Shown one piece after another: positions 24,866 to 34,100 of a DNA stretch of 64,000 bases (the first letter of the stretch is position 1; each line of letters opens with the position of its first letter). The position numbers and the translations under genes were made by a program. The notes under the pieces are model-generated. The model worked only from the letters and a program-made list of their open reading frames with translations. It searched no databases and was not told where the DNA came from. The stretch is taken from the NCBI RefSeq assembly GCF_018987235.1, contig NZ_CP072197.1, forward strand, positions 186,001-250,000. The letters run 5' to 3'. This stretch comes from Lactobacillus crispatus. GTDB lineage: Bacteria > Bacillota > Bacilli > Lactobacillales > Lactobacillaceae.

Positions 24866-26209
24866 TTAAAAGTTTGAAGCCTTTACGTAAGTCTTCTTAG
24901 TATCGTTGCCGATCTTGTAGTATTGCTTGCCGTTCTTGAATGTGTAAGTACCACCGTAAGTAGTTACTTCTTCACCCTTCTTAAGAACAACCTTGTTAGC
25001 ACGCTTCTTTGAAGTTGCGTAAACGTATGCGTTGTGCTTCAAAGTACGCTTAGTACCGTCGATGTTGTCGGCGTTGATGTACTTGCCAGTAGCCTTGCCG
25101 TTTTCGATTACTTCGTAGTAAGTCTTGTCACCGATCTTAGTAGTTGAAGTTGCAACAGTTACCTTGTTGTAACGAGTTACCTTGTCAGAACCAACACGCT
25201 TGCCGTTCTTGTCATAGAAGAATGCGTTGTGCATAACAGTCTTGCTTTGGCTTGGTACAGTAGTTACCTTGCCACCCTTAACGTTTACAGTTACAGTCAT
25301 AGTTGTAGTAGCACCGTTAGCTGCTGAACGAGCACCAAAGCTTAAACTAAAGTTATCGTTAGGAGTGAAGTCACCATTTGCATCAACACTCATACCTTCT
25401 TTAGTCAATTGATCCTTAATGTCATTTGCAGTAGTAGTTAATGAAGCGCCACTGTTAGTGTTACCTTCAAGTTGGTGTGCTTCATACTTAGCTTTGAATG
25501 CACCAAGAATTTGGTTTACATTAAGGGTTTGGTTAGGACCAACAGTAAAGTCAAGTGAGCCTGAATTTACAACATTACCAGTTGACTTTTCAAAGAATGA
25601 TACGCTTCTTGAGTTAGTCATATCAGTTGGTACAACCTTAACCATCATATCAAATGTATTGCCTAAGTTAGCATTACCTGATGCATCAGTGCGGTATACA
25701 CCACCATTAATGTTAGTTGCGACATCAAGAGTATCAACTGAATCATTACCCTTAAAGAAAGTTACATCGCCATTGCTACCTAATACTTCCTTAGTAAGGT
25801 TAGCATTAGCAGTAGTCATGTTGATTGAAGCACCTACAACGTAAACGTAGTAAGGCTTGCCAGGTTCTAAGCGATAAATAGTCTTACCGTTTTCAACATC
25901 AGTTGGAGCTAACTTGTAACTGTTAGTTGCCTTATCGATGTAGTAAATACCCTTTACAGAGTCGCTACCCAAGTTAACAGTAAATGATTGGCCTTTGTAA
26001 GAAGCAGTAACATTACCACTTAAGCTACCATCCCATAAATGATTTTCAACTTGACCAGTTACATTATTAGTAGTGGTCTTTCTTGGAAAAGTAACAGCCT
26101 TAACGTTTGAGTTAAGAGTAATAGTACCCTTAGTATCCTTATTGCTGTTAGCTGGTAAAGTAATTTGGGTATTAGCAGCAGCGCTAACAATTCTTAAATT
26201 TTTCTTCAT
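24866..26209 (-). CDS. S-layer protein, opposing copy (presumed silent, signal peptide truncated)
   Basis: 447 residues. The C-terminal 120 residues are identical to the left copy; residues 13 to about 320 are divergent but similarly Thr/Asn/Val-rich. The N-terminus reads MKKNLRIVSAAANTQITLPA: the hydrophobic core and cleavage region of the signal peptide are missing. In the left gene two GCT runs bracket exactly that region, so a deletion between GCT runs would explain it. The shared leader and GGAGG are present, but no consensus promoter is seen upstream of the shared part. Even if placed behind the promoter, the product may not be exported. Confidence 0.88.
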   Translation of the reverse strand: MKKNLRIVSAAANTQITLPANSNKDTKGTITLNSNVKAVTFPRKTTTNNVTGQVENHLWDGSLSGNVTASYKGQSFTVNLGSDSVKGIYYIDKATNSYKLAPTDVENGKTIYRLEPGKPYYVYVVGASINMTTANANLTKEVLGSNGDVTFFKGNDSVDTLDVATNINGGVYRTDASGNANLGNTFDMMVKVVPTDMTNSRSVSFFEKSTGNVVNSGSLDFTVGPNQTLNVNQILGAFKAKYEAHQLEGNTNSGASLTTTANDIKDQLTKEGMSVDANGDFTPNDNFSLSFGARSAANGATTTMTVTVNVKGGKVTTVPSQSKTVMHNAFFYDKNGKRVGSDKVTRYNKVTVATSTTKIGDKTYYEVIENGKATGKYINADNIDGTKRTLKHNAYVYATSKKRANKVVLKKGEEVTTYGGTYTFKNGKQYYKIGNDTKKTYVKASNF

Positions 26210-26384
26210 GTGGTCTTTTCCTCCTTGAAATATAAAAAAATGTAATAGGCCATAGGTTCAGCATGTAGGGAGCCTATAATGTACAAAATTCTTCAAAGCA
26301 AGATCCATGAGTTTATAACTCTCATGAGGTAGTAGTCATTGCTGAAGGATCAGCATGCGTACAGGCGACACGCCTGAAGCACGT
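26174..26384 (-). repeat. Outer inverted repeat, right copy (211 bp)
   Basis: Reverse complement of 15627-15837: leader, ribosome site and first 12 codons of the S-layer gene. Confidence 0.9.
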
Positions 26385-26662
26385 ATATTGTGTACTCGAT
26401 TTTTGCCAAGCAATGAAAGGGTGGTTTTTGTCCTCTTATTTGCTTGGGGTCGGTTGGGTGGGTTTTGTCCGCTGCGCAGATACTTTTGTGAAAAAAGAGT
26501 ACGATGCGATTTGATGATTTAGAGTGTCGTTTTTGGTTTTGTTAAGGGATGCTTGTAAAATAATACGGTAAAGAAAATCTAAAGAAGTAATTTTGTGAAA
26601 AAGAAATCGACATTTTTTGCGTACTTATATATTGTCAAAATTAAGATATGTAGGTGATAATT
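26385..26662. other. Intergenic region beyond the right outer repeat
   Basis: No gene. In the position of the left promoter there is only a weak TTGGCA-N16-TATACG match. It holds a hairpin (26406-26447), two GTCC-ending G/T-rich repeats, and a weak promoter (CGACA then TATTGT) for the next gene. Confidence 0.5.
26406..26447. repeat. Hairpin resembling the Rpn-gene leader
   Basis: CCAAGCAA (26406-26413) pairs with TTGCTTGG (26440-26447); the loop arm GGTTTTTGTCCT-TTATTTGCT is similar to the leader at 12378-12399. Confidence 0.45.
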
Positions 26663-27127
26663 ATGTTAAATAAAAAGGATAAAACTAAAATTCAAGAATT
26701 AACTGATAAAACAGTGGACTTGATCGTAGAAAATATGGGGAAATCGCGTAAAGAAGCGGAACAAGATTTTCAAAAGTCAGATACATATGCGTTCTTATTG
26801 CTAGCGAAGCGTAATATTGAAAATGAGCACCCTATTATTTTGTACAGAATGTTTAATTCTGAGTTAAAAGCTAAACCAATAGATGAAGAACAACAAAGTT
26901 TTATTGACTTTATGACTGATAACACAATCGAGTTAATTACACAGAATACTAATTGGGGAAGATAAAAGGCAACTAAAGTTTTCAAATCTACAAAGGTATA
27001 TTGGATACTAGTTCACTCAGGACATAATTTAGATGAATCTTCTCCCGAAGAGCTGTTTTATATGTTTAGAAATAAACCTAGTATAGGTAATCCACTACCT
27101 TCATCTACGCTGAAGTTAACTTATTAA
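26663..27127 (+). pseudogene. Hypothetical gene interrupted by an in-frame TAA
   Basis: The first 100 codons (26663-26965) form an open frame with AGGTGA upstream, a Lys/Glu-rich helical product without signal peptide. After TAA at 26963 the same frame stays open for 53 more codons (VYWILVHSGHNLDESSPEEL within it) to a TAA at 27125. The continuation reads like coding sequence, so the original product was probably 154 residues. The family is not recognised. The first part may still make a stable short protein. Confidence 0.55.
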
Positions 27128-27194
27128 AAAATTTATATAAGTTAAATAATATTATTACAAATGTTACTTTTTTACAATAAATCTGTTGAAACGC

Positions 27195-27223
27195 TTGTCT
27201 AGACCTAATTTGCTAGATACAAT
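27195..27223 (+). promoter_or_regulatory. Promoter of the SLAP-domain hydrolase genes
   Basis: TTGTCT, 17 bases, TACAAT, 32 bases upstream of the ATG. The -10 matches that of the S-layer promoter. Confidence 0.75.
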
Positions 27224-27254
27224 GGAGGTGTTATATTAAGGAGGATAATTTTTT

Positions 27255-28481
27255 ATGAAGAAGAGACTTTTGACCAGTTTTGCTGCTGCCGCAATGCTTA
27301 CTTCTGTAGCTGTGCCAGCAGTAAATACTACGATGATGAATCAAGCCTCAAGCCAACGAGTTTCTGCCGCTACCGCTGATCAAACTGCATTTTTAAACAA
27401 GGCTGCCAAGCAAGCAGTTAAAGCAGCTAAAAAATATGGAACTTTGCCATCAGTGATGATTGCCCAGGCAATAACTGAGTCAGGCTGGGGAAAGTCAGGA
27501 TTAGCCGTGAATGCTAATAACCTTTTTGGGATGAAGGCTGATGATTCTTGGACAGGTGAGACTTATACTGCCAAGACTAGAGAAGAAGATAAAAACGGTA
27601 AGAGCTACTATATTACTGCTAAGTTTAGAAAATACCCATCTTTTGAACAATCATTTGAAGATAATGGTAGTAAATTAAGAAATGGTGTTTCTTGGGATCC
27701 GTTGCGTTATAAGGGCACTTGGATTGAAAATGCATCAACTTATGCAGCTGCAACCAAGGCTTTGACCGGTACGTATGCTACAGACTCTAAGTATGATAAG
27801 GCATTAAATAGTCATATTACTAGTTCTAATTTGACTAAGTATGATCCAGTAACCGTTAATACTACTAGAACTTATACTGCTGGCAAGGATAGTTCAACTT
27901 ATAATTGGCCAACTGCTCCATCTGTTGCCAGTGCTATTGGCTCTGTTAAAGCTGGTGAAAAAGTAGTAGTTACCAAGACTATTACTTTCCATGATGGTTC
28001 AAGCAGAATGTATATTGATGGTCGCGGTTGGGTTAATGGCTCAGTTTTGGACAAGAGCAGTTCTGCAACTAAGGAACCAGTAACTCAGGCACCTAAGAAT
28101 GTGCCAGCTGTTTCTAAGAACTTGATGCATAATGCCTATGTTTATGACCAAAACGGTAAGAAACTAAAGGGCAAGATGTACAAGACCAGTGATGAAAACG
28201 GTGGTAAGTGGATCAATACTTATGGTACCAAGACCATCAAGGGTAAGACCTACTACCGTGTCGGTGAAAATGAATACATTGCAGCTGGTAATATTGATGG
28301 TAGCCTCAGATTCTTGAAGAAGAATGCTTATGTTTACAATCAATATGGCAATCGCGATAACAATTTGAAGCACAAGAAGAATAGCCAAATTGCTACTTAC
28401 GGCAGTGCTATAACTATCAATGGTAAGAAATACTATAAGGTAGGTATTCGTCAATACGTTAAGAAATCGAACTTCATGTAA
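27255..28481 (+). CDS. GH73 N-acetylglucosaminidase-type autolysin with SLAP domains
   Basis: 408 residues. Signal peptide 1 to about 38, then a glucosaminidase domain (about 45-195: VMIAQAITESGWGKSGLAVNA holds the catalytic Glu region in shortened form ITESGWGKS, and NNLFGMKA). A linker with an SH3-like segment follows, then two SLAP repeats (about 285-408) that bind the wall alongside the S-layer. It cuts peptidoglycan glycan strands during growth. AAGGAGG precedes the ATG. An amidase gene follows 19 bases later in the same operon, next to the S-layer island. Confidence 0.9.
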   Translation: MKKRLLTSFAAAAMLTSVAVPAVNTTMMNQASSQRVSAATADQTAFLNKAAKQAVKAAKKYGTLPSVMIAQAITESGWGKSGLAVNANNLFGMKADDSWTGETYTAKTREEDKNGKSYYITAKFRKYPSFEQSFEDNGSKLRNGVSWDPLRYKGTWIENASTYAAATKALTGTYATDSKYDKALNSHITSSNLTKYDPVTVNTTRTYTAGKDSSTYNWPTAPSVASAIGSVKAGEKVVVTKTITFHDGSSRMYIDGRGWVNGSVLDKSSSATKEPVTQAPKNVPAVSKNLMHNAYVYDQNGKKLKGKMYKTSDENGGKWINTYGTKTIKGKTYYRVGENEYIAAGNIDGSLRFLKKNAYVYNQYGNRDNNLKHKKNSQIATYGSAITINGKKYYKVGIRQYVKKSNFM

Positions 28482-28500
28482 TTAAGGAAAGGGCTTTGTT

Positions 28501-29592
28501 GTGAAGATACGCAAATTTTTAATTGCCTTAATTGCGCTTTTGGGGTTAGTCGGCGTATCATCGGTCAGTAACCAGGTCAAAGCCGCTTCGATTAATACTT
28601 TAGCGAAGAAATATCAATATAGTGGTGTCACCTATTTATACAAGATGCTCAAACTAGAGGGGATTAAGTACAATAAATTCCCTGGTATTGAGTATCAAAA
28701 TGGCAAGCCAGAAGGAATTGTCGTTCATGAGACTGACGATCCCGGAGCTACTGCTCACGATGAAGCAATCTACTTTAACCGCGAGTGGAAAAATATCAAC
28801 GCTTACGTCAATGCTTTTGTAGATAGTAAGCAAGTCATCCAAATGTATTCACCTAATAATGGTACTTGGGGCGCAGGACCGAATGCCAACAATCGCTTTA
28901 TTCAAATTGAGCTTTGTGAAGAAGATAGTCGTGATGCCTTTGCTAAGTCAGTTAATAATGATGCAATTTATATTGCCAAGTTGCTTCATCGTTACAATTT
29001 AAAGCCAGACAATGCTTGCGATGATGGTGAAGGCACAATTTGGTCACACAAGGCGGTTAGCACCTTCTTAGGTGGAACAGACCACGTTGACCCTGATAGT
29101 TATTTTGCCAAGTGGGATTACGACATGGATCAGTTTTATTCTTTGATCGAGTATTACTATGACTTGCAAAAGAAGAATGAAAATACTGATACTAAGGATC
29201 CAAATAAGATTAAGGACGAAGTACCAGCAGAAGTTCAAGGTGCGGTAACTTTAGGTCACGATGCTTATGTTTATGACAAGAACGGCAAGAAGACCAAGAC
29301 CTTGAAGTTAGCTGGTAGTCCGGTAACCGTTTTAGGCTACAAGATAATCAGTAATAAGAAGTACTATCAAATTTGCAAGAACCAATACGTAGTAGCTACT
29401 AATATTGATGCTACTGCTAGAACTGTTAAGAAGAATACATATTTGCGGACTCGTTCAGGTCAAATTGAAAAAGGCAATTTGGTCAAGAAGGGTAGTCGGG
29501 TCATGACATATGGCAGCAAGATTACAATTAAAGGTCAAAAGTATTATGCTTTAAATGCTACACAATATGTTTTAGTTAGCGATATTAATTAG
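28501..29592 (+). CDS. Amidase_2 family N-acetylmuramoyl-L-alanine amidase with SLAP domains
   Basis: 363 residues from a GTG with AAGGAAAGG upstream. Signal peptide 1-29 (ends VKAAS). The zinc amidase domain has likely ligands in GIVVHETDD, IWSHKAVS and HVDPDSYF. Two SLAP repeats at about 248-363 hold it to the wall. It cleaves the stem peptide from muramic acid, partnering the glucosaminidase encoded upstream in the same operon. A strong terminator follows. The amidase substrate bond is inferred from the family. Confidence 0.88.
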   Translation: MKIRKFLIALIALLGLVGVSSVSNQVKAASINTLAKKYQYSGVTYLYKMLKLEGIKYNKFPGIEYQNGKPEGIVVHETDDPGATAHDEAIYFNREWKNINAYVNAFVDSKQVIQMYSPNNGTWGAGPNANNRFIQIELCEEDSRDAFAKSVNNDAIYIAKLLHRYNLKPDNACDDGEGTIWSHKAVSTFLGGTDHVDPDSYFAKWDYDMDQFYSLIEYYYDLQKKNENTDTKDPNKIKDEVPAEVQGAVTLGHDAYVYDKNGKKTKTLKLAGSPVTVLGYKIISNKKYYQICKNQYVVATNIDATARTVKKNTYLRTRSGQIEKGNLVKKGSRVMTYGSKITIKGQKYYALNATQYVLVSDIN

Positions 29593-29641
29593 AAAAATAC
29601 GTCTTAAACCATAAATAATGGGAATTAAGACGTATTTTTTG
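29593..29641 (+). terminator. Terminator after the SLAP-domain operon
   Basis: AAAAATACGTCTTAA/TTAAGACGTATTTTT 15-bp stem with T run. Confidence 0.9.
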
Positions 29642-29679
29642 TATAATTCTTGTGTTGAATGTGAAAAGAGGAGAATTTA

Positions 29680-31518
29680 ATGGCGCAATTATCATTATTT
29701 TTGGTCGTCTTATTAGCGCTCGTAATTCCAATATTTATGGCGCGTTTCAAAATAAGCACTGTACCAACGGCGATTGCTGAAATTATCGTCGGAATTATTG
29801 TAGGTTCGAGCGGATTTAATATCGTGGTTTCGATACATGATTTAACATTTTTATCGAACCTCGGCGTAATTTTGCTGATGTTTTTATCAGGAATGGAAAT
29901 TAATTTTGACCTGCTACAGCGCAAGAATAATCCTAAGGCTAAATCACAGGCGGGAAAAACTGTCGATCCGTTGCCAACAGCTTTAACAGCTTTCGCTGGA
30001 ATTGTGGTAATGGCCTTTGTTTTGGCTTATATTTTAAAGCTGATAGGGCTATTTAGCAATGTTATCTTGGCAGCGATTATTTTTATGACCATTGCATTGG
30101 GTGTAGTTATTGCTACCTTGAAGGAAAAGGATATTCTTGGCCGACCGATTGGTCAGACAATTTTGTTAACTGCGGTTTTGGGCGAAGTAATACCGTTGCT
30201 CTTATTAACGATTTATGCCTCAGTTAATGGAGGGAATGCTGGCCAGCTTTGGTTGATTATCTTACTGTTTATCGCTGCGATTATTCTTTTGCGGCGGTTT
30301 AAGCAACCGTATTTATGGTTTAGCAAAGTAACTAAGGCAACGACTCAATTGGATATTCGGTTAGCCTTCTTCTTGATTTTTGCTTTAGTTACTGTAGCTG
30401 AGCGAGTTGGTGCTGAAAATATTTTGGGAGCATTCTTGGCCGGGATGGTAATGAAATTATTGGAACCAAGCGAGGCAACTAAAGATAAGCTAACTTCAAT
30501 CGGTTATGGATTCTTTATCCCAATCTTTTTCATTATGACTGGCGTGGGCTTGAATCTAAAGTCACTATTTGCTCATCCATCATCATTGATGTTGTTGCCA
30601 GTTTTGGTCATTTTCTTGTTCTTAGCTAAAGCTCCTGTAGTTTTTCTTTATATGCGCTATTTTGAAAAGAAAAATGCCTTTGCTGGTGGCTTTTTAACTG
30701 CTACTACAATTACGATTGTTTTGCCAACTCTACAAGTTGCTAGAAAATTGCATGCAATTACTTCAACACAATCAGATGCCTTTATCTTAGCTGCGGTTAT
30801 TGTTTGTATCGTGAGTCCGATTGTCTTTAATTCAAACTTTGTTTTATCACCTGAGGATCGGATGAAAGAAACTGTTACTATTGTGGGTGCCAATACTTTT
30901 ACGGTACCAGTTGCACATGATTTGCACGATAATTGGTATACGATCAAGATGTTTACCGATCAGCAGGACCAATACGAAACTTATGATAGTAGGGTTAAAG
31001 GTTTAACATTACTTGATAATTTGGATAATCAAAGCTTAGAGCGTAGTGGTGCCTTTGATTGCGACATTTTCGTAGCTGCAGGGCATCATGATCAAGAAAA
31101 TGCACGAATGGCGGAATATGCCAAAGACTTGGGAGTCAAACGAGCAATTGCCCGAATGAATGAAGTCGATAGCGATACGATGGCTCGATGCCAGGAGGCA
31201 GGAGTAGAGTTGTTCAACTTTACTAATGTACGTTCTGCTCTGATGCGAGCTTTGATTGAGTCTCCAACGGTCTACAAGATTATGACTGATACTAACAATG
31301 TGTTGTACTCAGTTAAGGTGAGAAGTACTTCCTATACTGGACGACCACTTAGGGATCTGGAATTTGTGGACAAGATTACGGTTAGTCGAATTCGGCGTGG
31401 TGATGAGTGGTTAATACCACACGGTTGGACTGTTATTGAGCCGAATGATATCTTGATCTTTTCTGGAGAATTTAAGGTTGCTGATCGAGTAAAGAAGTTA
31501 CTTAGTCATCAAAATTAG
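29680..31518 (+). CDS. CPA2-family cation:proton antiporter with RCK/TrkA domains
   Basis: 612 residues. About 12 membrane segments in residues 1-390 of the Na_H_Exchanger fold (GSSGFNIVVS, FLSGMEINFDLL, GAFLAGMVMKLL), a Rossmann-like RCK region at about 395-520 and a TrkA-C domain at about 530-610 (YTGRPLRDLEF). It should move K+ or Na+ against protons. TrkA-C domains often bind c-di-AMP or nucleotides, so gating by such a ligand is likely but unproven. GAGGAG precedes the ATG. Monocistronic. Confidence 0.9.
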   Translation: MAQLSLFLVVLLALVIPIFMARFKISTVPTAIAEIIVGIIVGSSGFNIVVSIHDLTFLSNLGVILLMFLSGMEINFDLLQRKNNPKAKSQAGKTVDPLPTALTAFAGIVVMAFVLAYILKLIGLFSNVILAAIIFMTIALGVVIATLKEKDILGRPIGQTILLTAVLGEVIPLLLLTIYASVNGGNAGQLWLIILLFIAAIILLRRFKQPYLWFSKVTKATTQLDIRLAFFLIFALVTVAERVGAENILGAFLAGMVMKLLEPSEATKDKLTSIGYGFFIPIFFIMTGVGLNLKSLFAHPSSLMLLPVLVIFLFLAKAPVVFLYMRYFEKKNAFAGGFLTATTITIVLPTLQVARKLHAITSTQSDAFILAAVIVCIVSPIVFNSNFVLSPEDRMKETVTIVGANTFTVPVAHDLHDNWYTIKMFTDQQDQYETYDSRVKGLTLLDNLDNQSLERSGAFDCDIFVAAGHHDQENARMAEYAKDLGVKRAIARMNEVDSDTMARCQEAGVELFNFTNVRSALMRALIESPTVYKIMTDTNNVLYSVKVRSTSYTGRPLRDLEFVDKITVSRIRRGDEWLIPHGWTVIEPNDILIFSGEFKVADRVKKLLSHQN

Positions 31519-31522
31519 AGAT

Positions 31523-31567
31523 AAAAAGAGGCTAAATGCAAAAATCCTGCATTTAACCTCTTTTTTT
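31523..31567. terminator. Bidirectional terminator between antiporter gene and pcp
   Basis: 18-bp stem (31523-31540 with 31548-31565) with A and T runs on either side of convergent genes. Confidence 0.9.
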
Positions 31568-31573
31568 AAGTAA

Positions 31574-32221
31574 TTAATGATTTTGTCCTTCAACTGCTTC
31601 AATGTCGCCTTGTCCATCGCGTTCAACAATAGCCCCAATTGCAGCGATTAAGCCTTTAACAATATCGGCTAATGCCATTGATGGAGTGCTTGGTCTTTTG
31701 ACAACTTGTTCTGGCAAAAATGGGATGTGAATGAAGCCAGCTTTAAGGCTAGGGAATTCTTTAGCTCGCATGTATTGCACTTGATAAAAGATGTGGTTGC
31801 AGACGTAAGTACCGGCAGTGTTGGAAACTGTAGCAGGTAGACCAACAGCGCGAATCGCCTTAGCAATTGCCTTGATTGGTAGTTGGGTGAAGTAAGCCGT
31901 GTCGCCATCGGCTTGGATAGGTTCACCGAGCGGTTGATAACCATCGTTATCGGGGATGCGACCATCGTTAATATTAATAGCTACTCGTTCTGGGGTTAAA
32001 GCAGCACGCCCGCCAGCTTGACCAACATTAAGTACATAATCTGGTTGTTCTTGCACGATGGCATCATGAACAACTTGGGCAGATTTATTGAAAACCGTAG
32101 GAATTTCTAATTTGATAATTTTTGCACCCTTGATTGAGTCAGGTAGTTTTTTGACTGCTTCAATGGCGGGGTTGATCTTGTCGCCACCAAAAGGATCAAA
32201 ACCAGTTACTAAAATTTTCAA
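31574..32221 (-). CDS. pcp: Pyrrolidone-carboxylate peptidase
   Basis: 215 residues, family length. Cysteine peptidase (C15) that removes N-terminal pyroglutamate. [18 protein letters not shown] opens the protein; the catalytic Cys lies in [13 protein letters not shown] and the His in [12 protein letters not shown] start at the TTG at 32221, eight bases after GGAGG, not at the TTG at 32236 that lies over the ribosome site. An oxidoreductase gene lies 17 bases upstream, so these are co-transcribed. Confidence 0.93.
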   Translation of the reverse strand: MKILVTGFDPFGGDKINPAIEAVKKLPDSIKGAKIIKLEIPTVFNKSAQVVHDAIVQEQPDYVLNVGQAGGRAALTPERVAININDGRIPDNDGYQPLGEPIQADGDTAYFTQLPIKAIAKAIRAVGLPATVSNTAGTYVCNHIFYQVQYMRAKEFPSLKAGFIHIPFLPEQVVKRPSTPSMALADIVKGLIAAIGAIVERDGQGDIEAVEGQNH

Positions 32222-32238
32222 TGGCTTTTCCTCCAAAT

Positions 32239-33204
32239 TTAAATCATAGAATTTTTTGCTTTAGTCAAAATTTGCATAGTTTCTAAAGTATTAACAAATG
32301 CTTCATCCGCTTTTTGCGTATCGTGTTGATCAATCATCTGGGCAAAAGTATTAAATTCAGCTGCCATTCGGTGCGGATATTTATTTAAATTATAACGCTT
32401 AGGTTGTTCATTTCTCATTTCAACTGTGAAATTATCAAGTGTTCCCGTTGAGCCGTCAAAATAGATACTACCTTTTTCGCCTTCGATAAAAGAACGTGGC
32501 GTTACATAGCTATCTTTTGATGCCGTGAGGGAGGCTTGTTTGTCAGGATAAGAGAGGTGAAGAATACCAGAAGTATCAACGCCTTTTTGCATGTTGGCAT
32601 AATATTGCACTTGATCAGGCAAGCCAAACAATGCCGAGACAAGATGAATGTTGTAGATATTTAAATCCATCAAAGCACCGCCATCTTTTTTAGGATCAAA
32701 AACCGGCGCAATTTTGCCTTCAAGAAAGGCGTCATAGCGGCTAGAATATTGCGTATAATTTAGGTTAACAATATGAATTGGTGCGATCTTGTTCAATTCT
32801 TTTTGGATTTGTTTGAAGTTTTCTAAATAAAGGTTAGTAATTGCTTCAACGATGATCAAACCCTTTTCGTCAGCTAACTTTTTTAATTCTTTTGCTTGAG
32901 TGGTGCTCTGAACAAATGGCTTTTCACAGATTACATTTTTATCGTATTCTAGAGCGGCTTTAGCAATCTCATAATGCAAGAAGTTTGGCACCGCTACATA
33001 AACTGTATCGACTTCAGAATCAGCCATTAATTCTTCATTGTCCGTATAAGTACGTTTGATGTTGTACTTTTTAGCTAATTCCCGGGCAATATTTTCACTG
33101 CGCTTAGTTGAGGAAATAGCCGTTACAGTCATATTCGCAACTTGATCAGCGGTTGTTAAAAAGTCATGGACGATCATGCCGCTGCCAATAATTCCTAATT
33201 TCAT
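32239..33204 (-). CDS. Gfo/Idh/MocA-family NAD(P)-dependent oxidoreductase
   Basis: 321 residues. N-terminal Rossmann fold with [13 protein letters not shown] and the family motif CEKPFVQST (catalytic Lys). The C-terminal alpha/beta domain contains [13 protein letters not shown], corresponding to the GG...D...H region that binds sugar-like substrates. The substrate is unknown. It lies in a leftward run: lipoprotein gene, this gene, then pcp, with short gaps. Confidence 0.9.
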   Translation of the reverse strand: MKLGIIGSGMIVHDFLTTADQVANMTVTAISSTKRSENIARELAKKYNIKRTYTDNEELMADSEVDTVYVAVPNFLHYEIAKAALEYDKNVICEKPFVQSTTQAKELKKLADEKGLIIVEAITNLYLENFKQIQKELNKIAPIHIVNLNYTQYSSRYDAFLEGKIAPVFDPKKDGGALMDLNIYNIHLVSALFGLPDQVQYYANMQKGVDTSGILHLSYPDKQASLTASKDSYVTPRSFIEGEKGSIYFDGSTGTLDNFTVEMRNEQPKRYNLNKYPHRMAAEFNTFAQMIDQHDTQKADEAFVNTLETMQILTKAKNSMI

Positions 33205-33212
33205 TTTTTTGC

Positions 33213-34019
33213 CTACTTCTTTTTAGTATTAGTGGTTGGTAAATCTTTAGCGTTAGTTGCAGAGTCTGGCACTCTTAAGAAGTCATGGCTGCCGAAGTTG
33301 CCATAACTTTGACCAACTTTAACGTGCATTAATTTACCTAGTTTCATATTAACAAAGACATTAAAGGTAGATAATTTATTACCTTTAATTACAGCCTTAA
33401 CATTCATTGATTGGTACTTGCCTAATTTTTTGATTTGGCTGAAAATTTTAGCTTGATTTGTACTTTGAGCAGTAGTGTCAAAAATTGGTGCTGCTGCCTC
33501 TTTCATCAAAGCTTGGTCAGTACTTTTAGCAGTTAAAGTATAAGTGTAAACACCATCTTTTTTGCTTTTTTTCATTTTATAAGCAGAAACCAACTTATCA
33601 CTTGGATTGGTGATCATGTGGTTATTCATGATGGCATCGGTTAAGTCGGCATAATTATGGCCGGTTAGTTTTTCAAGGTCAGCCTTGTACCAAGTATCTT
33701 GTCCATTAATGTAGACATTGTTAAGGTTGACCCATTCCTCAGTAGAACTAGTTTTACCTTTGCTAGTGGTTTGATTGGTGATGTGGTAAACAGTGGTTTT
33801 ACCACCAAAGGTAGTGTTAGCTAAGGCAACTTGATTAGAAGTGTCGGTACCCAGAGTAACAGATTGAATAACCTGTCCCGACTTGAAGCTACTTTTAGCT
33901 TTTTGAACAACTTGAGTCTTAGTCAGAGCTGAAGTAGCCTTCTTTTCTTGTTTACTGCAGCCGCCTAATAAAAAGAGGGCAGCAAAGGATAAACCGATAA
34001 TCGTTTTCTTAAGTTTCAT
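33213..34019 (-). CDS. Secreted lipoprotein, DUF6612-like
   Basis: 268 residues. Lipoprotein signal with lipobox LLGGC (Cys at residue 20). The mature part has a LolA-like or DUF6612-like beta pattern (NLNNVYINGQDTWYKADLEKL). It ends with a Lys-rich tail. Eight bases separate it from the oxidoreductase gene. A paralogue follows upstream at 34101-34856 with its own terminator. The bound ligand is unknown. Confidence 0.8.
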   Translation of the reverse strand: MKLKKTIIGLSFAALFLLGGCSKQEKKATSALTKTQVVQKAKSSFKSGQVIQSVTLGTDTSNQVALANTTFGGKTTVYHITNQTTSKGKTSSTEEWVNLNNVYINGQDTWYKADLEKLTGHNYADLTDAIMNNHMITNPSDKLVSAYKMKKSKKDGVYTYTLTAKSTDQALMKEAAAPIFDTTAQSTNQAKIFSQIKKLGKYQSMNVKAVIKGNKLSTFNVFVNMKLGKLMHVKVGQSYGNFGSHDFLRVPDSATNAKDLPTTNTKKK

Positions 34020-34058
34020 TTTTTTCTCCTCTATGATTCAATAAGTCTATTATAACTA

Positions 34059-34092
34059 AAAAGTCCGTTGCTCGTTGGAGTTACGGACTATT
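34059..34092 (-). terminator. Terminator after the upstream lipoprotein gene
   Basis: AGTCCGT/ACGGACT stem with a 14-base loop and a T run on the minus strand. Confidence 0.7.
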
Positions 34093-34100
34093 CTTTTACT

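Larger units (their letters stand above)
23175..25234 (-). repeat. Inner inverted repeat, right copy (2,060 bp)
   Basis: Reverse complement of 16831-18890. Confidence 0.9.

Noticed and set aside
26385..26420. Active promoter for the right S-layer gene
   Set aside because: Only TTGGCA-16-TATACG is present, too weak beside the left promoter to call.
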